64,000 nt of DNA, taken from positions 65,081 through 129,080 of the forward strand of contig JAEZGI010000018.1 of NCBI GenBank assembly GCA_023416995.1. The letters run 5' to 3'. Each line of letters starts with the position of its first letter. Within the stretch, counting starts at the first letter, position 1. This DNA is from Bacteroidota bacterium (GTDB lineage Bacteria; Bacteroidota; Bacteroidia; Chitinophagales; Chitinophagaceae). The translations under genes were made by a program, and so were the position numbers. The notes beneath the pieces were generated by a model that worked only from the letters and a program-made list of their open reading frames with translations, was not told the DNA's origin and made no database searches. This document shows, in pieces, positions 1-7,133 of the stretch.

Positions 1-537
1 CTCTTCCGTGCTCCAGTGAAGTAATGGATGAAATTTCAACACCTGGTTGCCTTCATCCCATTCTATCGGAAATAAATCGCTGCGATTCGCTGAATGTTCG
101 GCCCTTAACCCGGTAACCCAAACTTCATTACCTGCGAGGGCACGTTTTAGAGGCTCAACTTTGCGGATGAAGCAGCATGACTTGCGGTTTTCTACCGATT
201 CATAAAATGAATTGGGTCCATTTTGCGCCACAAAGGCCTGCAATTGCCTCTGATCAGGGTAATAAGCGGTGATGGTAGCGTTGTACTTTTCTCTGGTATT
301 GCTCCATACGGAATATGTTTCCGGGAACATCCGGCCGGTATCCAGGGTGAAAATGCTGATGTCAAGATTATTATGCAGTATTTCATGCGAGATAAGCTGA
401 TCCTCAAAACTGAAACTTGATGAGAAAGTAACTTTTTTAGGAAATCTTGACACCAGTAGCGCCAGCGCATCTTTCACCGACAGTCCATCAATCTGGTGGA
501 TTAAAGTGTCAATGAGTTCTGAAGGTTTCTGCGTCAT
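1..537 (-). CDS. cysH: Sulfonucleotide (APS-type) reductase, C-terminus cut by window edge
   Basis: Reduces adenylyl-sulfate (or PAPS) to sulfite in cytoplasmic sulfate assimilation. 179 residues are visible from an ATG at 537. The N-terminal half carries a PP-loop-like SSSFSFED stretch (residues 39-46) and the LDTGR..PET substrate motif (65-73). A Cys-Cys pair at 121-122 sits in KSCCFIRKVEPL. In this family that pair, with a downstream CxxC, binds a 4Fe-4S cluster and marks APS-reducing enzymes; the CxxC lies beyond the window, so APS use is inferred. A Cys-Cys-ending leader ORF and a promoter-like site lie just upstream, suggesting control by cysteine supply. The identity is secure; the co-substrate is less so. 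Confidence 0.93.
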   Translation of the reverse strand, partial: MTQKPSELIDTLIHQIDGLSVKDALALLVSRFPKKVTFSSSFSFEDQLISHEILHNNLDISIFTLDTGRMFPETYSVWSNTREKYNATITAYYPDQRQLQAFVAQNGPNSFYESVENRKSCCFIRKVEPLKRALAGNEVWVTGLRAEHSANRSDLFPIEWDEGNQVLKFHPLLHWSTEE

Positions 538-586
538 ATTTTGAAAAATGTATTCGGGTAATTGGGTGAGATGGAAGCTGGCAGGG

Positions 587-643
587 TCAACAACAGCGTC
601 GCGTCGGAATCGGAGTGAAATTATGTTGACTGAAGAATTTCAT
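587..643 (-). CDS. Putative cysteine-sensing leader peptide upstream of cysH
   Basis: An 18-codon ORF from an ATG at 643 reads MKFFSQHNFTPIPTRRCC and then stops, 49 nt before the cysH start. Two adjacent Cys codons directly before the stop are what a cysteine-responsive attenuation leader would need. The 35 nt after the stop are rich in C and poor in G on the minus strand, like a Rho-loading site, and no intrinsic terminator is visible there. A promoter-like TATCTTTG lies about 34 nt upstream of the ATG. Polycysteine leader ORFs controlling sulfur genes are known in mycobacteria. The function here is inferred from position and composition only. Confidence 0.5.
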   Translation of the reverse strand: MKFFSQHNFTPIPTRRCC

Positions 644-676
644 TATCATTCTTGTTTACCCTACCATTTGGATAGA

Positions 677-684
677 CAAAGATA
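677..684 (-). promoter_or_regulatory. Bacteroidota-type -7 box for the leader peptide/cysH transcript
   Basis: The minus strand reads TATCTTTG, an exact match to the TAnnTTTG -7 consensus. A run of eight T residues on the minus strand lies about 17-24 nt upstream instead of a clean TTTG -33 box. Transcription would begin near 670 and leave a leader of about 130 nt containing the Cys-Cys ORF. Confidence 0.45.
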
Positions 685-776
685 GTCATGCCGCCGGGAT
701 AAAAAAAATCTCGGCCGGGATTTGCAGGTGTTTAACAATCAACAAACTAACAGTTGTTCGTATTAAAGGGTGTAAA

Positions 777-810
777 AGAAAAAAGCCCACAGATGTTGTG
801 GGTTTTTCTG
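777..810 (-). terminator. Strong intrinsic terminator, minus strand (possibly bidirectional)
   Basis: Arms CCCACA (786-791) and TGTGGG (797-802) enclose a 5-nt loop and are flanked by A/T runs. On the minus strand the hairpin is followed by TTTTTTCTTTT, an excellent U-tract; on the plus strand the tract is GGTTTTTC. It lies between the tandem repeats and the cysH promoter, so it ends a minus-strand transcript and insulates cysH. Confidence 0.8.
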
Positions 811-898
811 AAGATGGGATTTCTATCTTCACAGGTACGGTTATAAACGGGCCAGAAACTATAGGGTTCTTTTTCGGATTTGGATTTGTCTGGTTTTC

Positions 899-1140
899 CC
901 GGATTGGGGTAAAGTTGTTTTCGTAGGTTTGATTTTTTGGTTTTTGCTTAGGATTGGGGTGTTCGTTTTCTTCGGTCTGGATCTGGTTTTCCTTAGGATT
1001 AGGGGTGTTCGTTTTCTTCGGTCTGGATCTGGTTTTTCTTAGGATTAGGGGTGCTCGTTTTTTTCGGTCTGGATCTGGTTTTTCTTAGGATTGGGGTGTT
1101 CGTTTTATTTGGTCTGGATCTGGTTTTTCTTAGGATTGGG
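899..1140. repeat. 45/46-bp tandem repeat, about five copies
   Basis: The element CTTAGGATT(A)GGGGTGTTCG with TTCGGTCTGGATCTGGTTTTT following recurs with starts at 947, 992, 1038, 1084 and 1129, so the periods are 45, 46, 46 and 45 bp. A diverged 47-48-bp copy precedes it at 899-946. The 46-bp copies mostly differ by one extra base in the G-run (GATTAGGGG against GATTGGGG). Both period lengths occur, so the array is not maintained as an open reading frame. It is gap-free, so it is not a CRISPR array. Confidence 0.9.
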
Positions 1141-1230
1141 ATCGGATCTTGTTGTTAGGGTTTATACGATTAATTCAGAATTTGAGCTTTATCATCCGGT
1201 GCGGTTGGCCTGCCGCTCCGTTTGATAACA

Positions 1231-1262
1231 CAAAGATGCGCTGCTAATGCGGCGCGTACAAA
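1231..1262 (-). promoter_or_regulatory. Promoter-like pair upstream of the repeat transcript
   Basis: The minus strand has TTTG (complement of 1259-1262), 20 nt, then CATCTTTG (complement of 1231-1238). This differs by one base from the Bacteroidota TTTG-N19/20-TAnnTTTG promoter. The predicted start falls at about 1225, exactly at the base of a small stem-loop. No annotated gene follows before the terminator at 777-810. Confidence 0.4.
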
Positions 1263-1385
1263 TGTTTGGCAATGAGTGTTTTCAAATTATAAGCTAACAC
1301 GCCAACGTCATAAGAATTAGTACTTAGCCATTGTTTGATACCCTTAGATACGGTTAAGCGGTGTATGGAAGATTTAACCAACAGA

Positions 1386-1408
1386 AAGCCCCCTTCCGAA
1401 GGGGGCTT
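1386..1408 (-). terminator. Perfect 10-bp hairpin between the oxidoreductase gene and the repeat region
   Basis: AAGCCCCCTT (1386-1395), loop CCG, AAGGGGGCTT (1399-1408). It lies 34 nt past the stop of the minus-strand oxidoreductase and is likely its terminator, although the minus-strand U-tract is short (TTTCTGTTGG). A better T-run (TTTTTTTT) follows on the plus strand. The bases between this hairpin and the promoter pair at 1231-1262 hold nothing I can identify. Confidence 0.7.
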
Positions 1409-1441
1409 AAGCTGGTTTTTTTTAAAGACATGTTTAATGTC

Positions 1442-2812
1442 TTACACTTTATTCGGCACAACGTATCCTTTACGATACTCCCGGGTCAGCATCACATCAG
1501 CCTCATTGTCTTTTACAAATTTTTCGGTCTCACCATTAAAGTTCAGGCCGCGGCCAAGGCGATAAGAGATATTGGCCATAAGCGGTAAGGCTGATGAAAG
1601 AAATCCTTCGGAGATCACGCAATTAAGTGCTTCATCCTTGCCTGCCCGTACTCCATCTATGAAGTTAGCATAGTGATCGGTACCTCCCGGAGGTGCAAGG
1701 AAGGTTGGATCCGCGTTCCTGTTTTCATTCGACCTGGAAGTAGCGAAAGGTTCTTTTTCATCTTTTCGGTAAGCCTTCCAGTTTTCACCATCAAGTTCAA
1801 GATAACCCTCGGTACCGTAAAAGATGTTACCGATCCGGATGCCGAGACCCGATTCTCCATTTGTGTATCGACCCCGCGTTTCAAACTCAAGGGTTTTACC
1901 GTCTTTGTATTTGAACAAAGAAGTCTGGGTATTCGGAGTTTCCTGCGAACATTCGGTAGGGCTGATTCCATATAATCCACCCATAGACATCACGCTGACG
2001 GGATGTTCATTTTTATTCAAACCCCAACGTGCTATATCGAACTGATGCGGCCCCTGGTTACCTGTATCACCATTGCCCGTGTCCCAATGCCAGTGCCAGT
2101 TGTAGTGCACACGTTTTTCATTATACGGACGATATGGTGCCGGTCCCAGCCAACGATCATAGTGCAGCCCTGCGGGAGCTTCGGAATCTTTAGCAATTCC
2201 GAAGGATGCACGCGGTTTATAACATAACCCTCTTGCCATGTACACATCTCCAATACCACCTTCATGTAAAAATTTAATAGCGGCCATTACATTAGGTATC
2301 GATCTGTTTTGAAAACCTACCTGCACCCTGACCTTGTATTTGTTTGCAGCCTCGATCATCTTTCTGCCTTCAAAAATATTATGACTCGCAGGCTTCTCTA
2401 CATATACATGTTTTCCTGCCTGGCAGGCGAGTATCGTACCGAGTGCATGCCAGTGGTTTGGTGTGGCAAATGAAACTGCATGAATATCTTTATTGCTGAA
2501 CACCTTATTCATATCCCACTCCGTTGCAGGAGTTACACCGCTTTTGTCTACGACCGCTTTTGCGGCCTTCGCCCATTCACGTTCATCAGTGTCACATAAG
2601 GTGGTTAAACGGACGTTGCGATTGTCTTTGAGTTTGCACCAGTTATTAATATGCGTTCCGCCCTGACCCCGTACTCCTATAACGGCCAGGTTTATGCGTT
2701 CATTTGAACCAATAATTGAAGCGTACGATTTGGCGCTAAAGCCCATGCCGCCAATAAGCACACCGGCACTGCCTTTTAATGTTTGTTTGATAAATTCTCT
2801 TCTTACTGTCAT
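1442..2812 (-). CDS. Secreted Gfo/Idh/MocA family oxidoreductase
   Basis: NAD(P)-dependent sugar or polyol dehydrogenase-type protein, 456 residues. The N-terminus (MTVRREFIKQTLKG, then a hydrophobic Gly/Ala-rich stretch) looks like a twin-arginine export signal, so it probably acts outside the cytoplasm with bound cofactor. The Rossmann glycine motif GVRGQGG is at 46-52 and the family EKP motif at 139-141. The long C-terminal part fits the Bacteroidota secreted subgroup often found near glycan degradation genes. No sugar-use genes adjoin it, so the substrate is unknown. It is monocistronic, with a hairpin terminator downstream at 1386-1408. Confidence 0.9.
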   Translation of the reverse strand: MTVRREFIKQTLKGSAGVLIGGMGFSAKSYASIIGSNERINLAVIGVRGQGGTHINNWCKLKDNRNVRLTTLCDTDEREWAKAAKAVVDKSGVTPATEWDMNKVFSNKDIHAVSFATPNHWHALGTILACQAGKHVYVEKPASHNIFEGRKMIEAANKYKVRVQVGFQNRSIPNVMAAIKFLHEGGIGDVYMARGLCYKPRASFGIAKDSEAPAGLHYDRWLGPAPYRPYNEKRVHYNWHWHWDTGNGDTGNQGPHQFDIARWGLNKNEHPVSVMSMGGLYGISPTECSQETPNTQTSLFKYKDGKTLEFETRGRYTNGESGLGIRIGNIFYGTEGYLELDGENWKAYRKDEKEPFATSRSNENRNADPTFLAPPGGTDHYANFIDGVRAGKDEALNCVISEGFLSSALPLMANISYRLGRGLNFNGETEKFVKDNEADVMLTREYRKGYVVPNKV

Positions 2813-2944
2813 ATGGCGTTCTGGTTTATAAAGTGGAGGACGGCCCTTGATTTATAGGGCGGATGAATATACTAAATAATCCATGTCACCATGCTTTGCA
2901 GGAGATTAAGACAACTGAAACGATTTCGTGAAATCAGTAGAACA

Positions 2945-3511
2945 TCAGGCGGGCACCTGTCTTACGGCCTCTTCAAGTTCAGGGAGTCCATCCCAGAATA
3001 CATGGCCATGACCATCAGAAATCTGTAAGGTGGCGGTGGGGATCTCTGCTGCGTACCTGGCAGCATGTGTAACGGGAATCACGCCATCATCCTTACTATG
3101 GAAAACCGTTATTACCGGTACAGTTGGCAGGCGTTCGGCAAAGTCCGGTGCCAGATGAAATTCGGGCACGTCCCAGTCTTCATCGTTCCCCCAAAATGGC
3201 ACCGCTACCAGGAAGATCGCGGCTATCTGTTTCCTGAAGGTGCACTCCGCTAAATATTTAAGCAACACGGAACCGCCTAAAGAATGGCCGATAATAATCA
3301 TCCCTTCATCCATTACTTCCAGCAAACCGGCGATCGAATCGCGCCAGCTTTCGTAGTCAGGGTTTTCCGGGTGCGGCAGCAATGGCGCAATGATATCATA
3401 TTCAGCAGAAAGCGTCCGCCTGAGCCATTGAAGCAACCTGGCACTGCCTTCGTCATCATGCTGCGGTCCTGCGCTGTGCAGGAACAAGATCTTTGGATTT
3501 CCGGGTTGCAT
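2945..3511 (-). CDS. RBBP9/YdeN-type alpha/beta hydrolase
   Basis: Small (188 residues) single-domain serine hydrolase, cytoplasmic, with no signal peptide. The nucleophile elbow GHSLGG is at 75-80 (Ser77). A likely acid is in HSKDDG (Asp141 or 142) and a likely base is in SDGHGH (His168 or 170). Length and layout match the RBBP9/YdeN family, whose natural substrates are mostly unknown. Gaps of more than 50 nt on both sides suggest it is transcribed alone. The C-terminus has no added domain. Confidence 0.88.
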   Translation of the reverse strand: MQPGNPKILFLHSAGPQHDDEGSARLLQWLRRTLSAEYDIIAPLLPHPENPDYESWRDSIAGLLEVMDEGMIIIGHSLGGSVLLKYLAECTFRKQIAAIFLVAVPFWGNDEDWDVPEFHLAPDFAERLPTVPVITVFHSKDDGVIPVTHAARYAAEIPTATLQISDGHGHVFWDGLPELEEAVRQVPA

Positions 3512-3565
3512 GCTTTGAATATTTTATAGGTGGAAGAAGCAAACTAAGGGCCAGTGACAGTTTTT

Positions 3566-4798
3566 TCACCCCTTTCGTTGCGCCGCATAGATTCCATTTT
3601 TGCCACTACAGAAACTTGATACAAAACAGGCAATAGCGAAAAAAATGAAATTATCAATTCCGAACAACTCTATGCCCATAACGGTACAGGCCACAGGGGT
3701 TTTTGTGGCTCCTGCAAATACGGCAAGGAAGCCGGCTGCTGCCAAAAGATCGACCGGTGCGGCAAGTGGCACAGCAATAATATTGGCCAGGGTAGCGCCT
3801 ATAAAAAACAAAGGAGTGACCTCGCCGCCTTTGAAGCCGAAACCAAGCGTTATAGCCGTAAGCAACAATTTCCAGAACCAACTGAATGTTTCCGCTCCGC
3901 CCGGTTTAAAAGCAGACAATATGCTCACTCCACCCGGATTGGGATTGCTAACCCCTAGCCCCAGGTAGTCAAGGTTGCCAGGAACCAGACCTATCAAAAT
4001 TATCAGCAACCCCCCGATGGCCGGTCGCAAAACAGGCGATGACACCAGCCGGGTGGCGCCACTTCTTACATTATCGCTAACAAGCACATATAACCTGCTT
4101 GTACACCCGAAGATCACGCCGGCCGCCAACACTTTTCCAGCCAGTGAGATTTCACCGGGCAACCAGCGGAAAACACCATCGCTGCCTGGCACAAACAACA
4201 CCTGGTAAGTGGTATGTTGTGCCCCGGTGAGCATTACGGTTCCATGGGCGATCAATGCCGCAAACAGACAAGGACCGGATATCCGGTACTTTAATCGCCC
4301 TCTGGTCAGCACCTCTATTGCAAACAATGCCCCTGCAAAGGGAGTTCCAAATACAGCTCCGAAGCCAGCTGCCATGCCGCAACTCAACAAAACAGAGATT
4401 TGATGTTTATCGGGTCTGAATCGGTGTAAAAATGCACCGGCAATCCCTCCACCCATTTGTACAGCGGTGCCTTCGCGTCCCGCAGAACCACCAAAAACAT
4501 GTGTTATCAGCGTGGTAATAAAAATGAGCGGCGCAAGCCATTTTGATACGCCGTTTTTTGGAACATGTATTTCTTCAATCAACAAATCGTTACCAGCCGC
4601 CAGATTCCCTCCTGCCGTTTTATACATCCACGCGATCAGGATACCCGCTGCCGGCAAACCAGTAATGAGCCACAGATTGTTCCAGCGAAGATTTTGAGCA
4701 AGTTCCATCAACCACAGGAATAAGGCTACCGAAGCACCGGTAATTACCGCAATGGGTACAATAAGCAACATCCATCCCAGTTTCCTGAAGCCTTTCAC
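3566..4798 (-). CDS. CLC family anion transporter, probable fluoride subtype
   Basis: Polytopic inner-membrane protein of 410 residues with CLC signatures: GREGT at 107-111, where Glu109 is the gating glutamate, and PFAGALFAIE at 153-162. The usual GSGIP anion-selectivity loop is replaced by GNDLLIEE (69-76), and the intracellular proton glutamate position is Val163. As I recall the family, loss of GSGIP, a GREGT variant and loss of the inner glutamate are typical of CLC-F fluoride/proton antiporters. CLC membership is certain; fluoride specificity is inferred. There is no cytoplasmic CBS domain. The upstream 148-bp gap to the divergent MaoC gene holds its promoter, but I see no fluoride riboswitch that I can recognise. 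Confidence 0.9.
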   Translation of the reverse strand: MKGFRKLGWMLLIVPIAVITGASVALFLWLMELAQNLRWNNLWLITGLPAAGILIAWMYKTAGGNLAAGNDLLIEEIHVPKNGVSKWLAPLIFITTLITHVFGGSAGREGTAVQMGGGIAGAFLHRFRPDKHQISVLLSCGMAAGFGAVFGTPFAGALFAIEVLTRGRLKYRISGPCLFAALIAHGTVMLTGAQHTTYQVLFVPGSDGVFRWLPGEISLAGKVLAAGVIFGCTSRLYVLVSDNVRSGATRLVSSPVLRPAIGGLLIILIGLVPGNLDYLGLGVSNPNPGGVSILSAFKPGGAETFSWFWKLLLTAITLGFGFKGGEVTPLFFIGATLANIIAVPLAAPVDLLAAAGFLAVFAGATKTPVACTVMGIELFGIDNFIFFAIACFVSSFCSGKNGIYAAQRKG

Positions 4799-4973
4799 CT
4801 GTTAATCATTCACCTGCAATAATACAGTTTTTAGCGTTGAGGTCTGAGGATCAGCGAATCTGTGCACTGCCTGGTTATATGGCAGATTTTTTGAAGCAGT
4901 TACCGGTTGTTGTCTGCCTGTAGCAACACACTAACAATTTACGCCGTTGCCTAAAAAACACTGTTTAAGCCCG

Positions 4974-5393
4974 ATGTTAGATTCAACTTGCACTATCGCC
5001 CCGATGACCAAAGGTGAAACATATTCCCGCCAGTTCACCGTTACAGACGATGTGTATGCTGGTTTCATGAGGATTTTTAATGACAAAAATCCCCTCCATA
5101 CTGATAGTGCCTTTGCAAGATCAAAGAAGTTTGATGATGTGGTTATGCACGGCAATATTCTCGGTGGATTTCTTTCATACTTTATTGGTGAGTGTCTTCC
5201 TGTAAAGAACGTTATCATCCATAGCCAGGAGCTTAAATATTATAAGCCCGTATATTTGAACCAGACACTCAACTTTACTGCCACAGTATGTGAACTGGTC
5301 GAAGCCGTGCAGGTAGTTATTTTAGATTTTATATTCAGGGACATGAGTGGACTTAAGATCGCGAAAGGCAAAATTCAAATTGGTCTCATCTGA
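4974..5393 (+). CDS. MaoC-like (R)-hydratase/dehydratase
   Basis: Single hot-dog fold domain of 139 residues from an ATG at 4974; a TTG at 4947 and an ATG at 5004 are in frame, and the domain itself begins near the latter. The MaoC catalytic pattern is clear in FNDKNPLHTDSAFA, where the Asp and His are the hydratase residues. It would hydrate or dehydrate a short acyl-CoA or acyl-ACP. Its stop overlaps the start of the next gene (TGATG at 5391-5395), so it is co-translated with a FabG-like reductase. The pair resembles two steps of a fatty-acid or hydroxyacyl cycle, but no ketosynthase or carrier protein is nearby. Confidence 0.85.
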   Translation: MLDSTCTIAPMTKGETYSRQFTVTDDVYAGFMRIFNDKNPLHTDSAFARSKKFDDVVMHGNILGGFLSYFIGECLPVKNVIIHSQELKYYKPVYLNQTLNFTATVCELVEAVQVVILDFIFRDMSGLKIAKGKIQIGLI

Positions 5394-6112
5394 TGAACAT
5401 TTTAATCACCGGTGGTGCTTCGGGCCTTGGCGGGGCAATTACAAAAACGCTGTCCGCTGTTCCGGGCCACAGGGTTTTTTTTACTTATAACAAATCGGCA
5501 GATAAGGCAGCAGCTATTGAAAAGCAATTCGCAAACGCCAGGGCAATACCTTGCGACTTTTCAGACACCGACATGCTTGCAGAACTTACCGCTTCCTTTA
5601 CATCGCTTAATCCTGATGTTTTGATCAATAATGCGATGACCGGGTTCACCCAGAATCATTTTCATAAACTCGACCCCGCATATTTTACCGAAAGCTTTCA
5701 AAAAAACGTTGTGCCTGTAATTCATATCACACAGGCGGCGATCAAAATATTCCGAAAGAAAAAGTTTGGAAAAATCATTACGGTGTTGTCTGCCGCGATA
5801 GCAGGAAATCCACCTATTGGGTGGTCAGAATACGTCGCGGCAAAATCATACCTGCTTGCACTCAATAAAAGCTGGGCGGTAGAAAATGCCGCATTTAATA
5901 TCACGGCCAATTGCATTTCACCATCGTTCATGCAAACTTCACTTACCAGCAGTACTGATGAAAGAGTTATTGAGGAGATGGTAGCCAAACATCCTTTAAA
6001 GAAACTGCTGACTGTGGAGGAAGTGGCCGCCTCGGTTAAGATGCTCGTTGATGCGGGGCAACATACAAATGGCGTGAACCTGGTGTTGAACGCAGCACAA
6101 AGCGTGATATAA
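5393..6112 (+). CDS. FabG-like SDR oxidoreductase
   Basis: Classical short-chain dehydrogenase/reductase of 239 residues, NAD(P)-dependent, cytoplasmic. TGGASGLGG at 6-14 is the dinucleotide loop, NNAM is the NNAG equivalent, and the YVAAK pair supplies the catalytic Tyr and Lys. A C-terminal GVNLVLNAAQSVI replaces the usual GG..DGG end. It overlaps the MaoC gene by one base, which points to a coupled 3-ketoacyl or 3-hydroxyacyl chemistry. The substrate is unknown. Confidence 0.88.
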   Translation: MNILITGGASGLGGAITKTLSAVPGHRVFFTYNKSADKAAAIEKQFANARAIPCDFSDTDMLAELTASFTSLNPDVLINNAMTGFTQNHFHKLDPAYFTESFQKNVVPVIHITQAAIKIFRKKKFGKIITVLSAAIAGNPPIGWSEYVAAKSYLLALNKSWAVENAAFNITANCISPSFMQTSLTSSTDERVIEEMVAKHPLKKLLTVEEVAASVKMLVDAGQHTNGVNLVLNAAQSVI

Positions 6113-6146
6113 AAGCTTCAATTTTTTAATCTTATCCTGGCTCGTT

Positions 6147-7079
6147 ATGAAGTTCCTGAAGATAAGTATATGGACAACTATAATAACCGGCATAGCACTG
6201 ATGCTGATATACCTGGTGCTTCTGCACGGATACAAAAAGTATTATAGTGTTGAACAGTCGAAACTGCATGAGATCATAAAAGGAAATAAAAAATTTGATA
6301 TCCTTTTTATCGGATCTTCAAGGACGTTATATCATGTGAATCCAAAGATCATTGACTCGACACTGCAATGCAATTCTTTCAACGCAGGGATCAATGGCGC
6401 AAGACTTCCTGAAATGAATCTTGTTTTTAAATCGTACCTGGTTAACCATGAAGCACCACAGCTGGTAGTAGCCGACCTTTCCACCACTGCCTTCTCTCTT
6501 GATCAGAATGCTTTCTTCAATCCGAATATTTATTACCCATGGATGGAAAGCGACATCGTTTTTGAAAGCATTGCTCCGTATAAACGCGCCGGATTATTAA
6601 AGACGCTTCCATTTCTTCAGTTAACTGAATGGGATGATCCCATGCGGCAGGGCGCCATAGCCGGTTTAGCAGGTAAACAAGATGATATTCCTGAGTACTA
6701 TAAAGGACACCAGCCCAGCGGGGATGATACTGTACAATTGCCTTTCAGGATGCGGTATTTTACCACTAACTGGCCGGTGCATGAAAATGGCATCGCATTG
6801 CTTGATGAGATCATAGAGCTTTGCGAACAAAATCACATCAGACTTATATTCACTTATGCACCGGTGTATCAATTAAAGGACGAGGAAGTAAACGAGGAGT
6901 TTTTTCCTACTGTTAAAAAAATCTGTGATGAACACCATATTCCGTTTTTAAGTTACCGGCATCTTCCAATGAATGATGACCATCGGATTTTCCGGGACGA
7001 ACATCACCTTAACACGATTGGTGCTGATATCTATTCGCGAATGCTTGCTACAGATCTGAAGCCTTTTGCCGGTGGATAG
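6147..7079 (+). CDS. Membrane-anchored SGNH-like protein (DltD/AlgX type)
   Basis: 310 residues. An N-terminal transmembrane helix (about 8-27) anchors a periplasmic domain. FIGSSRT near residues 55-61 supplies a G-x-S block with the nucleophile Ser. DEHHLN near 285-290 supplies the Asp-x-x-His end of an SGNH catalytic site. Such proteins in other bacteria move acetyl or other acyl groups to or from cell-surface glycans, often with an MBOAT partner, which is not present here. It follows the MaoC-SDR pair by 34 nt, so an acyl group made by those enzymes could be its substrate; that is inference. A GC-rich stretch with eight T residues just after the stop may act as a weak terminator. Confidence 0.75.
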   Translation: MKFLKISIWTTIITGIALMLIYLVLLHGYKKYYSVEQSKLHEIIKGNKKFDILFIGSSRTLYHVNPKIIDSTLQCNSFNAGINGARLPEMNLVFKSYLVNHEAPQLVVADLSTTAFSLDQNAFFNPNIYYPWMESDIVFESIAPYKRAGLLKTLPFLQLTEWDDPMRQGAIAGLAGKQDDIPEYYKGHQPSGDDTVQLPFRMRYFTTNWPVHENGIALLDEIIELCEQNHIRLIFTYAPVYQLKDEEVNEEFFPTVKKICDEHHIPFLSYRHLPMNDDHRIFRDEHHLNTIGADIYSRMLATDLKPFAGG

Positions 7080-7133
7080 CAGCCTGCCGGGGGGCGACTT
7101 TTTTTTATTGGCAATTACCATATAAACGGGAAT

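Larger units (their letters stand above)
777..1226 (-). ncRNA. Candidate non-coding transcript of about 450 nt containing tandem repeats
   Basis: A minus-strand promoter-like pair (1231-1262), a predicted 5' stem (arms 1223-1228 and 1189-1194, TTATCA/TGATAA, enclosing GCGG/CCGC), five C- and A-rich tandem repeats and a strong terminator at 777-810 together form a self-contained transcription unit. No ORF with a credible start spans it: a short MIKLKF ORF stops at once. Part of the repeat can be read as a 15-residue unit on the minus strand, but 46-bp copies and stops break the frame. The unit is inferred from sequence signals alone. Confidence 0.35.

Noticed and set aside
192..470. Minus-strand ORF of 92 codons overlapping cysH
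   Set aside because: It is a second frame of the cysH sequence; the cysH frame carries the family motifs.
947..1140. Possible CRISPR array
   Set aside because: Units are contiguous without spacers and vary between 45 and 46 bp; it is a tandem repeat.
1335..1588. Two overlapping plus-strand ORFs of about 75 codons
   Set aside because: They cross the terminator hairpin at 1386-1408 and run into the antisense of the oxidoreductase gene.
7080..7110. GC-rich stretch and T8 run after the SGNH gene as a terminator
   Set aside because: The stem is weak (GCC/GGC only) and the next gene starts 54 nt after the SGNH stop; not supported as a separate feature.
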